DNA from: Lacihabitans soyangensis
GTDB taxonomy: Bacteria; Bacteroidota; Bacteroidia; Cytophagales; Spirosomataceae
DNA length: 64,000 nucleotides
Direction of reading: 5' to 3'
Assembly (NCBI RefSeq): GCF_024343775.1
Contig: NZ_RJUF01000002.1
Coordinates: forward strand, 140,929-204,928
Shown here: positions 18,788-26,847 of the stretch, in pieces
Layout: each line of letters begins with the position of its first letter
Position numbering within the stretch: the first letter of the stretch is position 1
Notes under the pieces: generated by a model
Seen by the model: only the letters and a program-made list of their open reading frames with translations
Told to the model about the DNA's origin: nothing
Databases searched by the model: none
Made by a program: the position numbers and the translations under genes

Positions 18788-19195
18788 AACAAAATATCAG
18801 TAATTAGAAAAGAACATTTCAATGCCGCACATAGGTTATTTAACCCCGAGTGGAGCGATGAAAAAAACCAGGAGATTTTCGGTAAATGTAATAATCCCAA
18901 CTACCATGGGCACAATTATGATTTACTGGTAAAACTCACAGGGTACCCAGACCCTAAAACGGGCTATGTATTTGATTTAAAAATACTTAGTGACCTTATT
19001 AAGGAAAACGTCCTTGATAAATTTGACCACAAAAATCTGAACTTGGATGTCGAATATTTTAAAATCTTAAACCCTACTGCCGAAAATATAGTTGTAGTGA
19101 TTTATGATATTCTACGTCAGAAGATTGATACAAAATTTGATTTAAAAATAACTTTATTTGAAACTGAAAGAAACTATGTTGAATACCCAGCTTAA
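18785..19195 (+). CDS. queD: 6-pyruvoyl-tetrahydropterin synthase / 6-carboxytetrahydropterin synthase family
   Basis: The 136-residue protein has the family zinc site (His in HFNAAHR at 11-17; NYHGHNY at 39-45) and the catalytic Cys in GKCNNPN just before it. QueD converts dihydroneopterin triphosphate to 6-carboxytetrahydropterin for queuosine; related PTPS enzymes serve biopterin. It directly precedes folE (GTP cyclohydrolase I), whose product is its substrate, with overlapping frames. The start is uncertain: the protein has no internal Met, and the only usual initiation codon upstream of the essential HFNAAHR is TTG at 18785, which coincides with a predicted -7 box. Confidence 0.88.
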   Translation: MNKISVIRKEHFNAAHRLFNPEWSDEKNQEIFGKCNNPNYHGHNYDLLVKLTGYPDPKTGYVFDLKILSDLIKENVLDKFDHKNLNLDVEYFKILNPTAENIVVVIYDILRQKIDTKFDLKITLFETERNYVEYPA

Positions 19196-19850
19196 GGCTA
19201 TCCATGACCAAGAAATAGGCGATGATCATATCATGACAAATATCGCTACGCCATTGCGACCAGATGCTTTTGATATGTCTGATGACCAAAAAATAGATGT
19301 CATCGCTGGCCATTTTAAAGAAATCATGCAAACATTAGGCTTAGATTTGACTGATGACAGCTTGATGGGAACTCCGAAAAGAGTGGCTAAAATGTATGTA
19401 AAAGAACTTTTTTCTGGCCTAAATCCAGAAAACATGCCTTCTATTACGCTATTTGATAACAACTATAAGTACGACGAAATACTTGTAGAACGTGATATTA
19501 GCTTTTACTCTAACTGCGAACACCATTTCGTGCCTATAGTGGGTAAAGTTCATATTGGATATATTTCCTCGGGAAATGTAATCGGTTTATCAAAACTACA
19601 CCGATTGGTAAATCATTATGCTAGAAGGCCGCAGGTTCAAGAAAGGATGACAATCCAAATCGGAAATGCTCTGAAGGAAGCTCTTAAAACTGATGATATT
19701 GCTGTTGTAGTAGATGCTGACCACTTCTGTGTATCGTCTAGAGGAATCGCTGATCAAAGCAGTTCTACAGTGACTTCTTTCTTTGAAGGAGCGTTTAATA
19801 ATTCTTTGAAAAAAGAAGAATTTTTATCTTTGATAAAATTGAAAAACTAA
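19176..19850 (+). CDS. folE: GTP cyclohydrolase I
   Basis: Converts GTP to 7,8-dihydroneopterin triphosphate, the entry to folate and, through QueD, to queuosine or pterins. Motifs of the type I enzyme are complete: GTPKRVAKMY, the zinc site CEHHFVPI (Cys and His), GLSKLHRLV and the second zinc Cys in DADHFCVSSRG. I start at the ATG at 19176 (MLNTQ), which overlaps queD by 20 bp. An ATG at 19158 would add six residues, and one at 19233 (MTNIA) is also possible. Confidence 0.95.
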   Translation: MLNTQLKAIHDQEIGDDHIMTNIATPLRPDAFDMSDDQKIDVIAGHFKEIMQTLGLDLTDDSLMGTPKRVAKMYVKELFSGLNPENMPSITLFDNNYKYDEILVERDISFYSNCEHHFVPIVGKVHIGYISSGNVIGLSKLHRLVNHYARRPQVQERMTIQIGNALKEALKTDDIAVVVDADHFCVSSRGIADQSSSTVTSFFEGAFNNSLKKEEFLSLIKLKN

Positions 19851-19925
19851 ATAAAATTCACAAGTTCTCACAAAAACACAAGGTCAAATGGCTTTGAGTT
19901 TTTTTTGTGCGTTTACAAATATTAA

Positions 19926-19956
19926 AAAAAGCACCCTAAAAACTAAGGTGCTTTTT
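19926..19956. terminator. Rho-independent terminator after folE
   Basis: AAAAAGCACC and GGTGCTTTTT form a 10-bp stem around an 11-base loop, with A- and T-runs that would allow termination in both directions between the convergent folE and dnaK. Confidence 0.8.
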
Positions 19957-20059
19957 CGACTAAACCCATACATCTTAAAATAAATCCTAAATCCTTATGA
20001 AAAAATCTTCAGGCAGATTCATAAAACATATACGTCAAGCACAAAAAAAAGGTTGTAAA

Positions 20060-20091
20060 AAAAGTCTGAACTAATTAAAGTCCAGACTTTT
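20060..20091. terminator. Terminator between folE and dnaK, dnaK side
   Basis: AAAAGTCTGAACT pairs with AGTCCAGACTTTT (one mismatch) around a 6-base loop. It begins 27 bp past the dnaK stop and is bordered by A- and T-runs, so it probably ends the dnaK transcript. Confidence 0.75.
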
Positions 20092-20117
20092 CACTATTCT
20101 CAAGAAAATTGATTCTC

Positions 20118-22019
20118 TTATTTTACTTCTTCGAAGTTTACATCTGTAACGTTTTCTTCAGAAGCTTGAGCAGAACCTGCATCGGCACCAGCTGCTGGAC
20201 CTTGAGCACCTTCTGCTTGTTGAGCATTGTAAATCTCTTGGCTAGCTGCTTGCCAAGCTGCATTGATTTTCTCCATAGAGGCATCAATTGCAGCCAAGTC
20301 ACGTGTTCCATGAGCAGCTCTTAGCTCGGTCAAAGCACCTTCGATGGCCGTTTTGTTACCTTCTGAAAGCTTATCGCCAAATTCTTTCAATTGTTTTTCC
20401 GTTTGGAAAATCATAGAATCTGCGGCATTTACTTTCTCTATCGTCTCTTTTTCTTTCTTATCAGCTTCTTCGTTGGCCTTAGCTTCGTCTCTCATTCTTT
20501 GGATTTCAGCATCCGAAAGTCCGCTTGATGCCTCAATTCTGATTTTTTGCTCCTTACCTGTACCTTTATCTTTTGCTGTTACGTTCAAGATACCATTGGC
20601 ATCTACGTCAAACGCCACTTCGATTTGAGGAACTCCTCTCATGGCTGGTGGGATACCATCCAAGTGGAACCTTCCCAAAGTACGGTTTTGGTTAGCCAAT
20701 GGTCTTTCACCTTGCAACACGTGCAATTCTACCGAAGGTTGATTGTCAGCTGCCGTTGAGAAAACCTCCACTTTGTTGGTAGGAATTGTGGTGTTGGCCT
20801 CAATCATTTTAGTGAATACGCCACCCATGGTTTCGATACCCAATGAAAGAGGAATAACGTCTAACAACAATATGTCTTTAACCTCGCCTGTCAATACACC
20901 ACCTTGAATAGCCGCACCGATAGCCACAGCTTCGTCTGGGTTTACGCCTTTCGATGGTTTTTTACCAAAGAAAGCCTCTACTTCTTCTTGAACTTTAGGA
21001 ATACGCGTAGAACCACCTACCAAGATAACCTCTGATATTTGGCTGTTTGTGATTCCTGAATTTTTCATGGCTCTCTTGCAAGGCTCCATCATTCTTTTGA
21101 AAAGACCGTCGGCCAATTGCTCAAATTTCGCTCTTGTAAGTGATCTTACCAAGTGCTTAGGCACACCGTCCACAGGGAAGATGTATGGCAAGTTGATTTC
21201 CGCTTGAGTAGAACTTGAAAGCTCTACTTTTGCTCTTTCGGCAGCTTCTTTTAGTCTTTGAAGAGCCATGGCGTCGTGCATCAAATCCACACCTTCGTCA
21301 GCTTTAAATTCTGCAGCCAACCACTCTATAATCACTTGGTCAAAGTCATCACCACCTAAGTGGGTATCACCGTCGGTAGATTTTACCTCAAAAACGCCAT
21401 CACCAAGATCAAGGATAGAAACGTCAAAAGTACCCCCACCCAAGTCAAACACAACCACTGTCATGTCTTTACCTTGTTTGTCAAGACCATAAGCCAAAGC
21501 CGCAGCCGTAGGCTCGTTGATGATTCTTTTCACATCCAATCCTGCGATTAAACCAGCCTCTTTAGTAGCTTGACGCTCAGCATCGTTGAAATACGCAGGA
21601 ACAGTAATAACAGCCTCTGTTACAGTTTGACCTAAGTAATCTTCAGCCGTGGCCTTCATTTTTTGAAGAATAAAAGCAGAAATTTCTTGCGGTGTGTATT
21701 GACGGTCACCAATTTTTACTCTTGGTGTGTCATTAGCACCTTTTTCTATGTCGTAAGCGATTGTTTTCAATTCAGAGCCTACTTCACTATGTTTTTTACC
21801 CATAAAACGCTTCACCGAAGCGATGGTGTTCTTTGGGTTGGTAATTGCTTGTCTTTTTGCTGGTGCACCTACCTTCTTCTCGCCGTTGTCCAAAAACGCC
21901 ACAATAGAAGGGGTGGTTCTAGCTCCCTCACTATTGGCTATTACTACCGGTTCATTCCCCTCCATTACGGCCACACAAGAGTTGGTAGTTCCTAAATCTA
22001 TCCCAATAATTTTTCCCAT
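20118..22019 (-). CDS. dnaK: Molecular chaperone DnaK (Hsp70)
   Basis: A full-length 633-residue Hsp70. The ATPase domain has [14 protein letters not shown] at the start, the phosphate-binding [12 protein letters not shown] near 195 and GGSTRIPKV near 335. The substrate domain and helical lid follow, ending in an Ala/Gly-rich disordered tail and the [13 protein letters not shown] terminus that resembles the conserved EEVK/D tail. It folds and rescues proteins in the cytoplasm with DnaJ and GrpE, neither of which is in this window. A perfect dyad lies about 90 bp upstream. Confidence 0.98.
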   Translation of the reverse strand: MGKIIGIDLGTTNSCVAVMEGNEPVVIANSEGARTTPSIVAFLDNGEKKVGAPAKRQAITNPKNTIASVKRFMGKKHSEVGSELKTIAYDIEKGANDTPRVKIGDRQYTPQEISAFILQKMKATAEDYLGQTVTEAVITVPAYFNDAERQATKEAGLIAGLDVKRIINEPTAAALAYGLDKQGKDMTVVVFDLGGGTFDVSILDLGDGVFEVKSTDGDTHLGGDDFDQVIIEWLAAEFKADEGVDLMHDAMALQRLKEAAERAKVELSSSTQAEINLPYIFPVDGVPKHLVRSLTRAKFEQLADGLFKRMMEPCKRAMKNSGITNSQISEVILVGGSTRIPKVQEEVEAFFGKKPSKGVNPDEAVAIGAAIQGGVLTGEVKDILLLDVIPLSLGIETMGGVFTKMIEANTTIPTNKVEVFSTAADNQPSVELHVLQGERPLANQNRTLGRFHLDGIPPAMRGVPQIEVAFDVDANGILNVTAKDKGTGKEQKIRIEASSGLSDAEIQRMRDEAKANEEADKKEKETIEKVNAADSMIFQTEKQLKEFGDKLSEGNKTAIEGALTELRAAHGTRDLAAIDASMEKINAAWQAASQEIYNAQQAEGAQGPAAGADAGSAQASEENVTDVNFEEVK

Positions 22020-22105
22020 GATTTTCTGTCAGTGTATTTAATTAAAAATAATTACGATACTCATTTCACAATGAATATGCCAAGCGTTTTTTTGACAAAT
22101 TTTAA

Positions 22106-22118
22106 TGACAAATTGTCA
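22106..22118. promoter_or_regulatory. TGACAAATTGTCA dyad upstream of dnaK
   Basis: TGACAA-A-TTGTCA is a perfect 6-bp dyad with one central base, 87-99 bp before the dnaK ATG. A second TGACAAAT copy starts 13 bp away at 22093. It could be a heat-shock or other operator. It does not match the CIRCE sequence. Confidence 0.45.
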
Positions 22119-22130
22119 CAAACTAGTCTG

Positions 22131-25016
22131 TCAGTTAGGACAATTTTGGATTTTTGCAGAAAATTTCACGCCAGAATCGACACTAAAGCCCGGATTGAGA
22201 ACAATCGCATTGGCAGCATTGTACTGAACATTGTTATTGGGCACAATGGTATTTGTAGCCGTGATGATGTTGCTGCTATTAAAGTTTAAAGGATTGATTC
22301 TCGAACTCAGATTGTCAGCCGTAGGAGCTAAGACCAAGTTGCTTGAACAGTTGGGCAACACTTTTACGGTGATGTTGTTAGAATAGACATAACACAAGTT
22401 TTTCTTACAGGCAGCATAATAAACACCTGTTGAAACCGGACTATATTGAACGCTTGTGGCGTTTGAACTTGAAAAACTCCAAATTAGCGTACTAGCACCA
22501 TCGCATGCATTAGAAGTAAAGGTGACAATGGAATCTAGGTTAACTATTGGCTTATTTACAGATATAACAGGTGTAATTGTTGGTGGCGTGGTAGTACCGA
22601 TATAGAAATTATTGTCTTGAGAACAAGCTGGAATACCATTGTTTATCTGGTAATTACACAAGAATAGTCCAGTATTGTTTGAGAAAAACTCACCTGTTGT
22701 TGGATTTAAAGAGGCTGCAGGACCTGAAACAATGGAGAATGTGCCGCCTGCTGGAATAACTTGCGTTGGTAAATATGTTCTAGAAACACAAAAATAATCC
22801 TCACCCAAATAAACTATTGAAACATTAACTGTACTCACTGTCGTACTGACCGTTGCAGACTCATTTCCTACTATGTCAAAAGCCTTAACTCCAAACTGTA
22901 TGGTATTTCCAGAACTTAAGCCGGTAATAGTATAGGAGTTTTGCGTATCCGGAATGGTATCAATTTTAATACCATCTTTATAAATATAATATCCACCAAT
23001 AGCCTGATCATCAGTAGCGTGCGTCCATTGAAAAGAAATACACTTGGTCAAGGTATTAGATGCAGCAAGATTTGTTACGGGGGAAGGGTCTACATTGTCT
23101 CCCAGTGAACAAAGCAATCGAGCATCTGCCCAAACCGCACGGTTACAAGTCGTATTTGACCCCACTGGCTCCACTTTTAACCTGATAGAACTATAGGCAA
23201 ATACATTAATGTTCACTTCTTGCAAAGCAGAATTTCTGTAAATTATGGGGCTGGTATAAAGCAAGGTTTCGTTGCCATAAAGTTTAAAAACTACCCCACC
23301 AATATTATCACATGCATTGGACACATCATCACTTATTCCAATAAAGGATCTAAACTTATAATATTGGCCACTCGGTATTTGGTATTTTATCTCTGAATTG
23401 TTAGAAACTCCAATACCTTTGGTGTAGCTCTGACCTTTTAATACTATCGCAGAACCGTCACCATCTGCTGAGTTTCCGTTGGTCTTGTTGAGCTCAATAG
23501 GACCCAGACCGTTTGATGCAGAAACAAATTTCAGATCTGACAAATAGGCATTGGCTGTGCATGAACTGCCATTATTAGCCAAAAGTAAGGCTTGGTTGAC
23601 ATTCACTTGACTACTAATTTGTTGATTGCCATTAGCAGTAGTTACCCAACATCTGTATGTACCCGAACTTACGGTTAAGGAGTTAGAAGTGCCAAAAGTT
23701 GAACCACCATAACTAAAATCTCCACTGACCCATTTGTAAGAAGAATAACCCGATGGGACAGTCAATGTAACCTGAGTAGAATTGACATAACTCACAGAGA
23801 CTGTTGGAGGTGTATTGGCGGAAATTGGGTTAGAGGTATTGAAGAAAGTTGGATTTAAATAACTTGACCAAGCATCGGCTAGCAAAGGCATCCCAACAAT
23901 TTTTGAAAAGTGCAAATTTATGTTGTCTCTTGAGCCAGCAATAGTGTTATTATTGATATTGTCCGTTTCAGGACCTGCAAAAATTTGATTGGAATTATTG
24001 ATTAGGCCCGTCTGTGCACCAGTAATTATACTTGAAGCTGCTCCATCAATAAATGAAACTCTAGATATCACCCATGGTAAACTACTTGAAAAATCATTCC
24101 TAGACTTATTAATAACGTAGCTAACGTTAGATTGGTATGTTGATGCGGTCACGTTTTGAACCTTGTCGGACTCTCCTTGATGCCAGAGAACGGCTCTAGC
24201 TCCAAACAAAGAGTTATAATAATTTAGACCTCTTTTGAAATTAGAATAAGGTAAACCGATGGAATAAGGCCTACCATTATTTTCGTCGGGATGACTACAG
24301 AATTGTTGTCCAGTAAAAATATTATTAGTTGCTCCTCCATCTGCACTAACCTTCCAGTTATCAGAAGTTGAACCAGATGCTCCTGAATTAAAAAAGGCCA
24401 CGGGAAAACCTGTGGTATTCACAACTTGCTCTCCCAATCTTCCATAACACCAAGATGCAAAACCTGCAGTGCTGGGCTTGGTCAATTCGAATATTTGGCC
24501 AAGAACCGGCATAGGGAAGTTTTGGTTTGAACAATAAACGCCATAGTCATGAGTAACTACTTTTTCAGAGGCTGATGCTAAACCTATAGGATTATTTGAA
24601 TTATCAAAATACCCCTGTCCATTGGACTGACCAGCAATCATAAAAACATCACCAATACCTACCCTATTTACAGAAACGGCTTCCAAAACGGTTCCGCTTT
24701 TGACGGTCCGAATCTCCAATGTGTACCAGCCGGCAGGTACATTGCTAAATTGACCTTGAAAATAACCCATTGTGGGGTTTTCTTGAATAATACTCCAATC
24801 AAAGCCTGAAATGGCCGAGCCATTTGTAGGATTTAAAAGTCTCGCTTGAACCGATGTGGCCAAAGGCTGAGAATAAGTACCGCTTATAATAAGATTGGCC
24901 TGACTGGCACTATTTCGTTGATAAACAGCATTATTAAGCGGATGTGAAACGGTAATTTGTGCCGAAAGTTTATGGAATAACAGAAGAAGAATTATAATTT
25001 TTGGGCTAAGCTTCAT
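22131..25016 (-). CDS. Large secreted sialate O-acetylesterase-like protein with NPCBM, FN3 and coathanger domains
   Basis: A 961-residue protein with a signal peptide (1-20). The N-terminal half is an SGNH/SASA-type esterase: nucleophile S131 in IAGQSNGQGY and the LWHQGESDK motif near residue 280, with an NLHFSK His further on. Next come an NPCBM-like carbohydrate-binding domain (about 485-640), a fibronectin type III domain (about 645-740), a PKD-like segment and a C-terminal 3-coathanger stack domain (NAIVLNPGFSVDSGVKFSAKI). It probably deacetylates or de-esterifies a complex glycan outside the cell. The same tail type is seen in the sugar dehydrogenase at 56399, which suggests a shared export or anchoring route. 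Confidence 0.85.
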   Translation of the reverse strand: MKLSPKIIILLLLFHKLSAQITVSHPLNNAVYQRNSASQANLIISGTYSQPLATSVQARLLNPTNGSAISGFDWSIIQENPTMGYFQGQFSNVPAGWYTLEIRTVKSGTVLEAVSVNRVGIGDVFMIAGQSNGQGYFDNSNNPIGLASASEKVVTHDYGVYCSNQNFPMPVLGQIFELTKPSTAGFASWCYGRLGEQVVNTTGFPVAFFNSGASGSTSDNWKVSADGGATNNIFTGQQFCSHPDENNGRPYSIGLPYSNFKRGLNYYNSLFGARAVLWHQGESDKVQNVTASTYQSNVSYVINKSRNDFSSSLPWVISRVSFIDGAASSIITGAQTGLINNSNQIFAGPETDNINNNTIAGSRDNINLHFSKIVGMPLLADAWSSYLNPTFFNTSNPISANTPPTVSVSYVNSTQVTLTVPSGYSSYKWVSGDFSYGGSTFGTSNSLTVSSGTYRCWVTTANGNQQISSQVNVNQALLLANNGSSCTANAYLSDLKFVSASNGLGPIELNKTNGNSADGDGSAIVLKGQSYTKGIGVSNNSEIKYQIPSGQYYKFRSFIGISDDVSNACDNIGGVVFKLYGNETLLYTSPIIYRNSALQEVNINVFAYSSIRLKVEPVGSNTTCNRAVWADARLLCSLGDNVDPSPVTNLAASNTLTKCISFQWTHATDDQAIGGYYIYKDGIKIDTIPDTQNSYTITGLSSGNTIQFGVKAFDIVGNESATVSTTVSTVNVSIVYLGEDYFCVSRTYLPTQVIPAGGTFSIVSGPAASLNPTTGEFFSNNTGLFLCNYQINNGIPACSQDNNFYIGTTTPPTITPVISVNKPIVNLDSIVTFTSNACDGASTLIWSFSSSNATSVQYSPVSTGVYYAACKKNLCYVYSNNITVKVLPNCSSNLVLAPTADNLSSRINPLNFNSSNIITATNTIVPNNNVQYNAANAIVLNPGFSVDSGVKFSAKIQNCPN

Positions 25017-25039
25017 GGCTCCTAAAAGGCTTTATATGA

Positions 25040-25071
25040 AAAAAGCGTAGAAAATTATTTCTACGCTTTTT
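25040..25071. terminator. Terminator after the DUF937-like gene
   Basis: AAAAAGCGTAGAAA and TTTCTACGCTTTTT form a perfect 14-bp stem with a 4-base loop. It lies between the gene at 25087-25683 and the esterase gene, so it ends the former. Confidence 0.85.
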
Positions 25072-25086
25072 ATTATCCAATTCCTA

Positions 25087-25683
25087 TTATTTTTTTCCAA
25101 ATAATCCACCAAGGATATTTCCAAAAAGACCACCGCCAGTACTTTGACCTTGATTTGACGAACCTCCAGAGGCTAAATTGATTAGATCGTTCATATCAAG
25201 TTTTCCGTCAGATAAAGCACCTGCACCTTGACTCAATAGACTTCCAAAGTCTATTCCATCAGTTTTACCGCCAGAAAGCACACTCATGATGCCACCAGTA
25301 TCTACAGAAGAATCGTTAGGGTCATTGGCCTTGCTGATAAGTCCACCCAAAACAGAAGGCAACATACTTGACACTACTCCAGCGGCAGCACTGTTTGAAA
25401 GGCCAAATTTTGACATAATACTACCGATTATATTTTGAGCTATTCCAGCCACCATAGGGTTACTCATAAGGCTTCCTCCTTGGTTTGAGTTACCTCCACC
25501 TGTAAGCATTCCTAATAAACTTCCGATACCGCCTTGCGAATTGGCTTGGTTGGTTAAACCGCCTAAAAGGCCTTGCATAACCTCACCCATTACTCCTTCG
25601 TTGTGTTCGTTTGGAACATCTGTATTTTCTACAACTGCAGACTGACCTGCTTGCTGAATTAATCCTTGCAATACTTCTAACAT
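25087..25683 (-). CDS. Gly/Ser-rich DUF937-like protein
   Basis: The 198-residue protein has no signal peptide. Short helical blocks (MLEVLQGLIQQAG; VMGEVMQGLLGGL; AAGVVSSMLPSVLGGLISKA) are linked by Gly/Ser/Asn-rich stretches, and it ends GGGLFGNILGGLFGKK. The helical blocks and the LPSVLGGL string resemble DUF937 proteins, whose function is not established. Strong terminators lie on both sides of it, so it is its own transcription unit. Confidence 0.75.
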   Translation of the reverse strand: MLEVLQGLIQQAGQSAVVENTDVPNEHNEGVMGEVMQGLLGGLTNQANSQGGIGSLLGMLTGGGNSNQGGSLMSNPMVAGIAQNIIGSIMSKFGLSNSAAAGVVSSMLPSVLGGLISKANDPNDSSVDTGGIMSVLSGGKTDGIDFGSLLSQGAGALSDGKLDMNDLINLASGGSSNQGQSTGGGLFGNILGGLFGKK

Positions 25684-25775
25684 AGTGATTTTATTAATGT
25701 TAATAAATTTTGTTTAAAATTATGAACTATCTCTTGTAATTCCATAATTAGACTAGAAAATTATCATTAGGTAAC

Positions 25776-25805
25776 AAAAAAAAGACGTCAAATGACGTCT
25801 TTTTT
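25776..25805. terminator. Terminator after rplT
   Basis: An A-run, then GACGTCA-AA-TGACGTC, then a T-run: a long near-perfect stem just past the rplT stop. It ends the rpmI-rplT transcript. Confidence 0.85.
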
Positions 25806-25832
25806 GTTAATAAAAATCTAATAGGATTTTTA

Positions 25833-26177
25833 TTATTTTACTTTCTCTACGATAGCTTTGAAAGCATCTGGATGATTCAAAGCCAAATCTGCTAACACCT
25901 TACGGTTAAGCTCAATGCCTGCTTTTTGTAGTTTGTTGATAAATACTGAATATGACAAACCGAAAGGTCTCACACCAGCATTGATTCTTACGATCCACAA
26001 GCTACGGAAATTTCTTTTCTTTTGCTTACGACCTATGTAGGCGTAAACTAAACCTTTTTCAACGGCGTTTTTAGCAACCGTCCAAACGTTTTTTCTTCTG
26101 CCGTAATAGCCTTTGGCTAATTTCAGCACTTTTTTGCGTCTAGCTTTAGACGCGACATGATTGACACTACGTGGCAT
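25833..26177 (-). CDS. rplT: 50S ribosomal protein L20
   Basis: The 114-residue protein has the typical L20 start ([20 protein letters not shown], then [10 protein letters not shown]) and the [14 protein letters not shown] core. It binds 23S rRNA early in 50S assembly and, in other bacteria, represses its own operon by binding mRNA. It follows rpmI by 86 bp; that gap folds into two alternative hairpins (see 26242-26278). Unlike the common infC-rpmI-rplT arrangement, no infC precedes it here. Confidence 0.98.
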   Translation of the reverse strand: MPRSVNHVASKARRKKVLKLAKGYYGRRKNVWTVAKNAVEKGLVYAYIGRKQKKRNFRSLWIVRINAGVRPFGLSYSVFINKLQKAGIELNRKVLADLALNHPDAFKAIVEKVK

Positions 26178-26241
26178 AATTTTTTAGTTTTTTGAATGAG
26201 GCGTTCCGATGAGGGAATCTTAAAGGCCTTTATTCGGGTGA

Positions 26242-26278
26242 AACAATTGAACCAATTGTTGAATTAACCATTCAACAA
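26242..26278 (-). promoter_or_regulatory. Two overlapping alternative hairpins spanning the rpmI stop codon
   Basis: Read on the mRNA strand, TTGTTGAAT-GGTTA-ATTCAACAA (26278 to 26256) is a perfect 9-bp hairpin that contains the last codons and stop of rpmI. AACAATTG-GTT-CAATTGTT (26260 to 26242) is a perfect 8-bp hairpin that reuses the AACAA of the first. Only one can form fully. Ribosomes finishing rpmI would melt the first and free the second. Control of rplT by L20 or by translation coupling is a reasonable inference. Confidence 0.5.
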
Positions 26279-26458
26279 GGCTTTGATGCGGCTTTCGTCC
26301 GCAGAGCTAACTAGAGCTGACGATGCAAGAACTCTCTTACGTTTCGTCGATTTTTTAGTCAAAATATGACTGTGGAAAGCATGCTTACGCTTGATTTTTC
26401 CAGTTCCAGTCAATTTGAACCTCTTTTTTGCTCCTGAATTTGTTTTTTGCTTAGGCAT
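26264..26458 (-). CDS. rpmI: 50S ribosomal protein L35
   Basis: The 64-residue, Lys/Arg-rich protein matches L35: [20 protein letters not shown] at the start, [20 protein letters not shown] and a short C-terminus. It is a late-assembling component of the large ribosomal subunit. It is first in the pair with rplT and is divergent from the RNA element and dnaE to its right. Confidence 0.97.
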   Translation of the reverse strand: MPKQKTNSGAKKRFKLTGTGKIKRKHAFHSHILTKKSTKRKRVLASSALVSSADESRIKALLNG

Positions 26459-26557
26459 TGTACAAAACAGATTAAGTGTATTAAAAGTAAATTGGGTCGC
26501 AAAATTAGGAAAAAATATCTAGAAATCAAATTTTGATGGGAATATTTGGTGGGTACA

Positions 26558-26605
26558 ACAGTTGACAACTTTTTAAAAGTTGTTAACTGTGAAAGCTGTC
26601 AACTG
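26558..26605. promoter_or_regulatory. 16-bp hairpin with a competing downstream arm
   Basis: ACAGTTGACAACTTTT (26558-26573) pairs with AAAAGTTGTTAACTGT (26575-26590), with one G-T wobble. TGTCAACTG at 26597-26605 is also fully complementary to CAGTTGACA, so the left arm has two possible partners. It lies just before the GC-rich RNA element in the gap between rpmI and dnaE. Confidence 0.5.
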
Positions 26606-26606
26606 G

Positions 26607-26712
26607 ATGGTTCCTTCCACTTCCGGCCAGGGATAGAAGTGAAAAGCCCGCAGCTGGCGTAGCCGCGAGGACTTGTAACGGATAGCCCGGTGCTTTAGCA
26701 GGCCGCCAGAAA
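26607..26712 (+). ncRNA. Structured RNA, candidate Bacteroidota 6S-like RNA
   Basis: Within the 389-bp rpmI-dnaE gap is a GC-rich block unlike its AT-rich surroundings. It holds CCAGGGATAGAAGTGAAAAG at 26627 and GGATAGCCCGG near 26680, flanking an inner GC-rich hairpin. AAGT pairs with ACTT and CCGG with CCGG on either side of an open bubble. The pair of strings GGGATnGAAG and GGATAGCCCG recurs, from memory, in intergenic RNA of many Bacteroidota, and I associate it with the 6S-like family (Rfam 6S-Flavo or relatives). That identity is not certain. The strand is chosen from the remembered orientation, and the ends are approximate. No reading frame covers it. Confidence 0.5.
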
Positions 26713-26810
26713 ACTTAATGCACATGCAGTGAGTTGCTGATTTTGAGAAGGTTCGGATATAATTCCGAAATTAATGAGTTTCGGGGTTAAGAAAGAATGG
26801 GGTTATTGGC

Positions 26811-26818
26811 TATATTTG
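26811..26818 (+). promoter_or_regulatory. -7 promoter box for dnaE
   Basis: TATATTTG fits TAnnTTTG exactly and lies 29 nt before the dnaE ATG. No clear TTTG -33 box is present at the expected distance. Confidence 0.5.
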
Positions 26819-26847
26819 CATGATACTACTTATTACAAAAAGAAAGG

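Noticed and set aside
20344..20628. Open frames on the plus strand across dnaK (also 21268-21492 and 21663-21995)
   Set aside because: All are antisense to the well conserved dnaK and encode low-complexity Ser/Leu-rich peptides.
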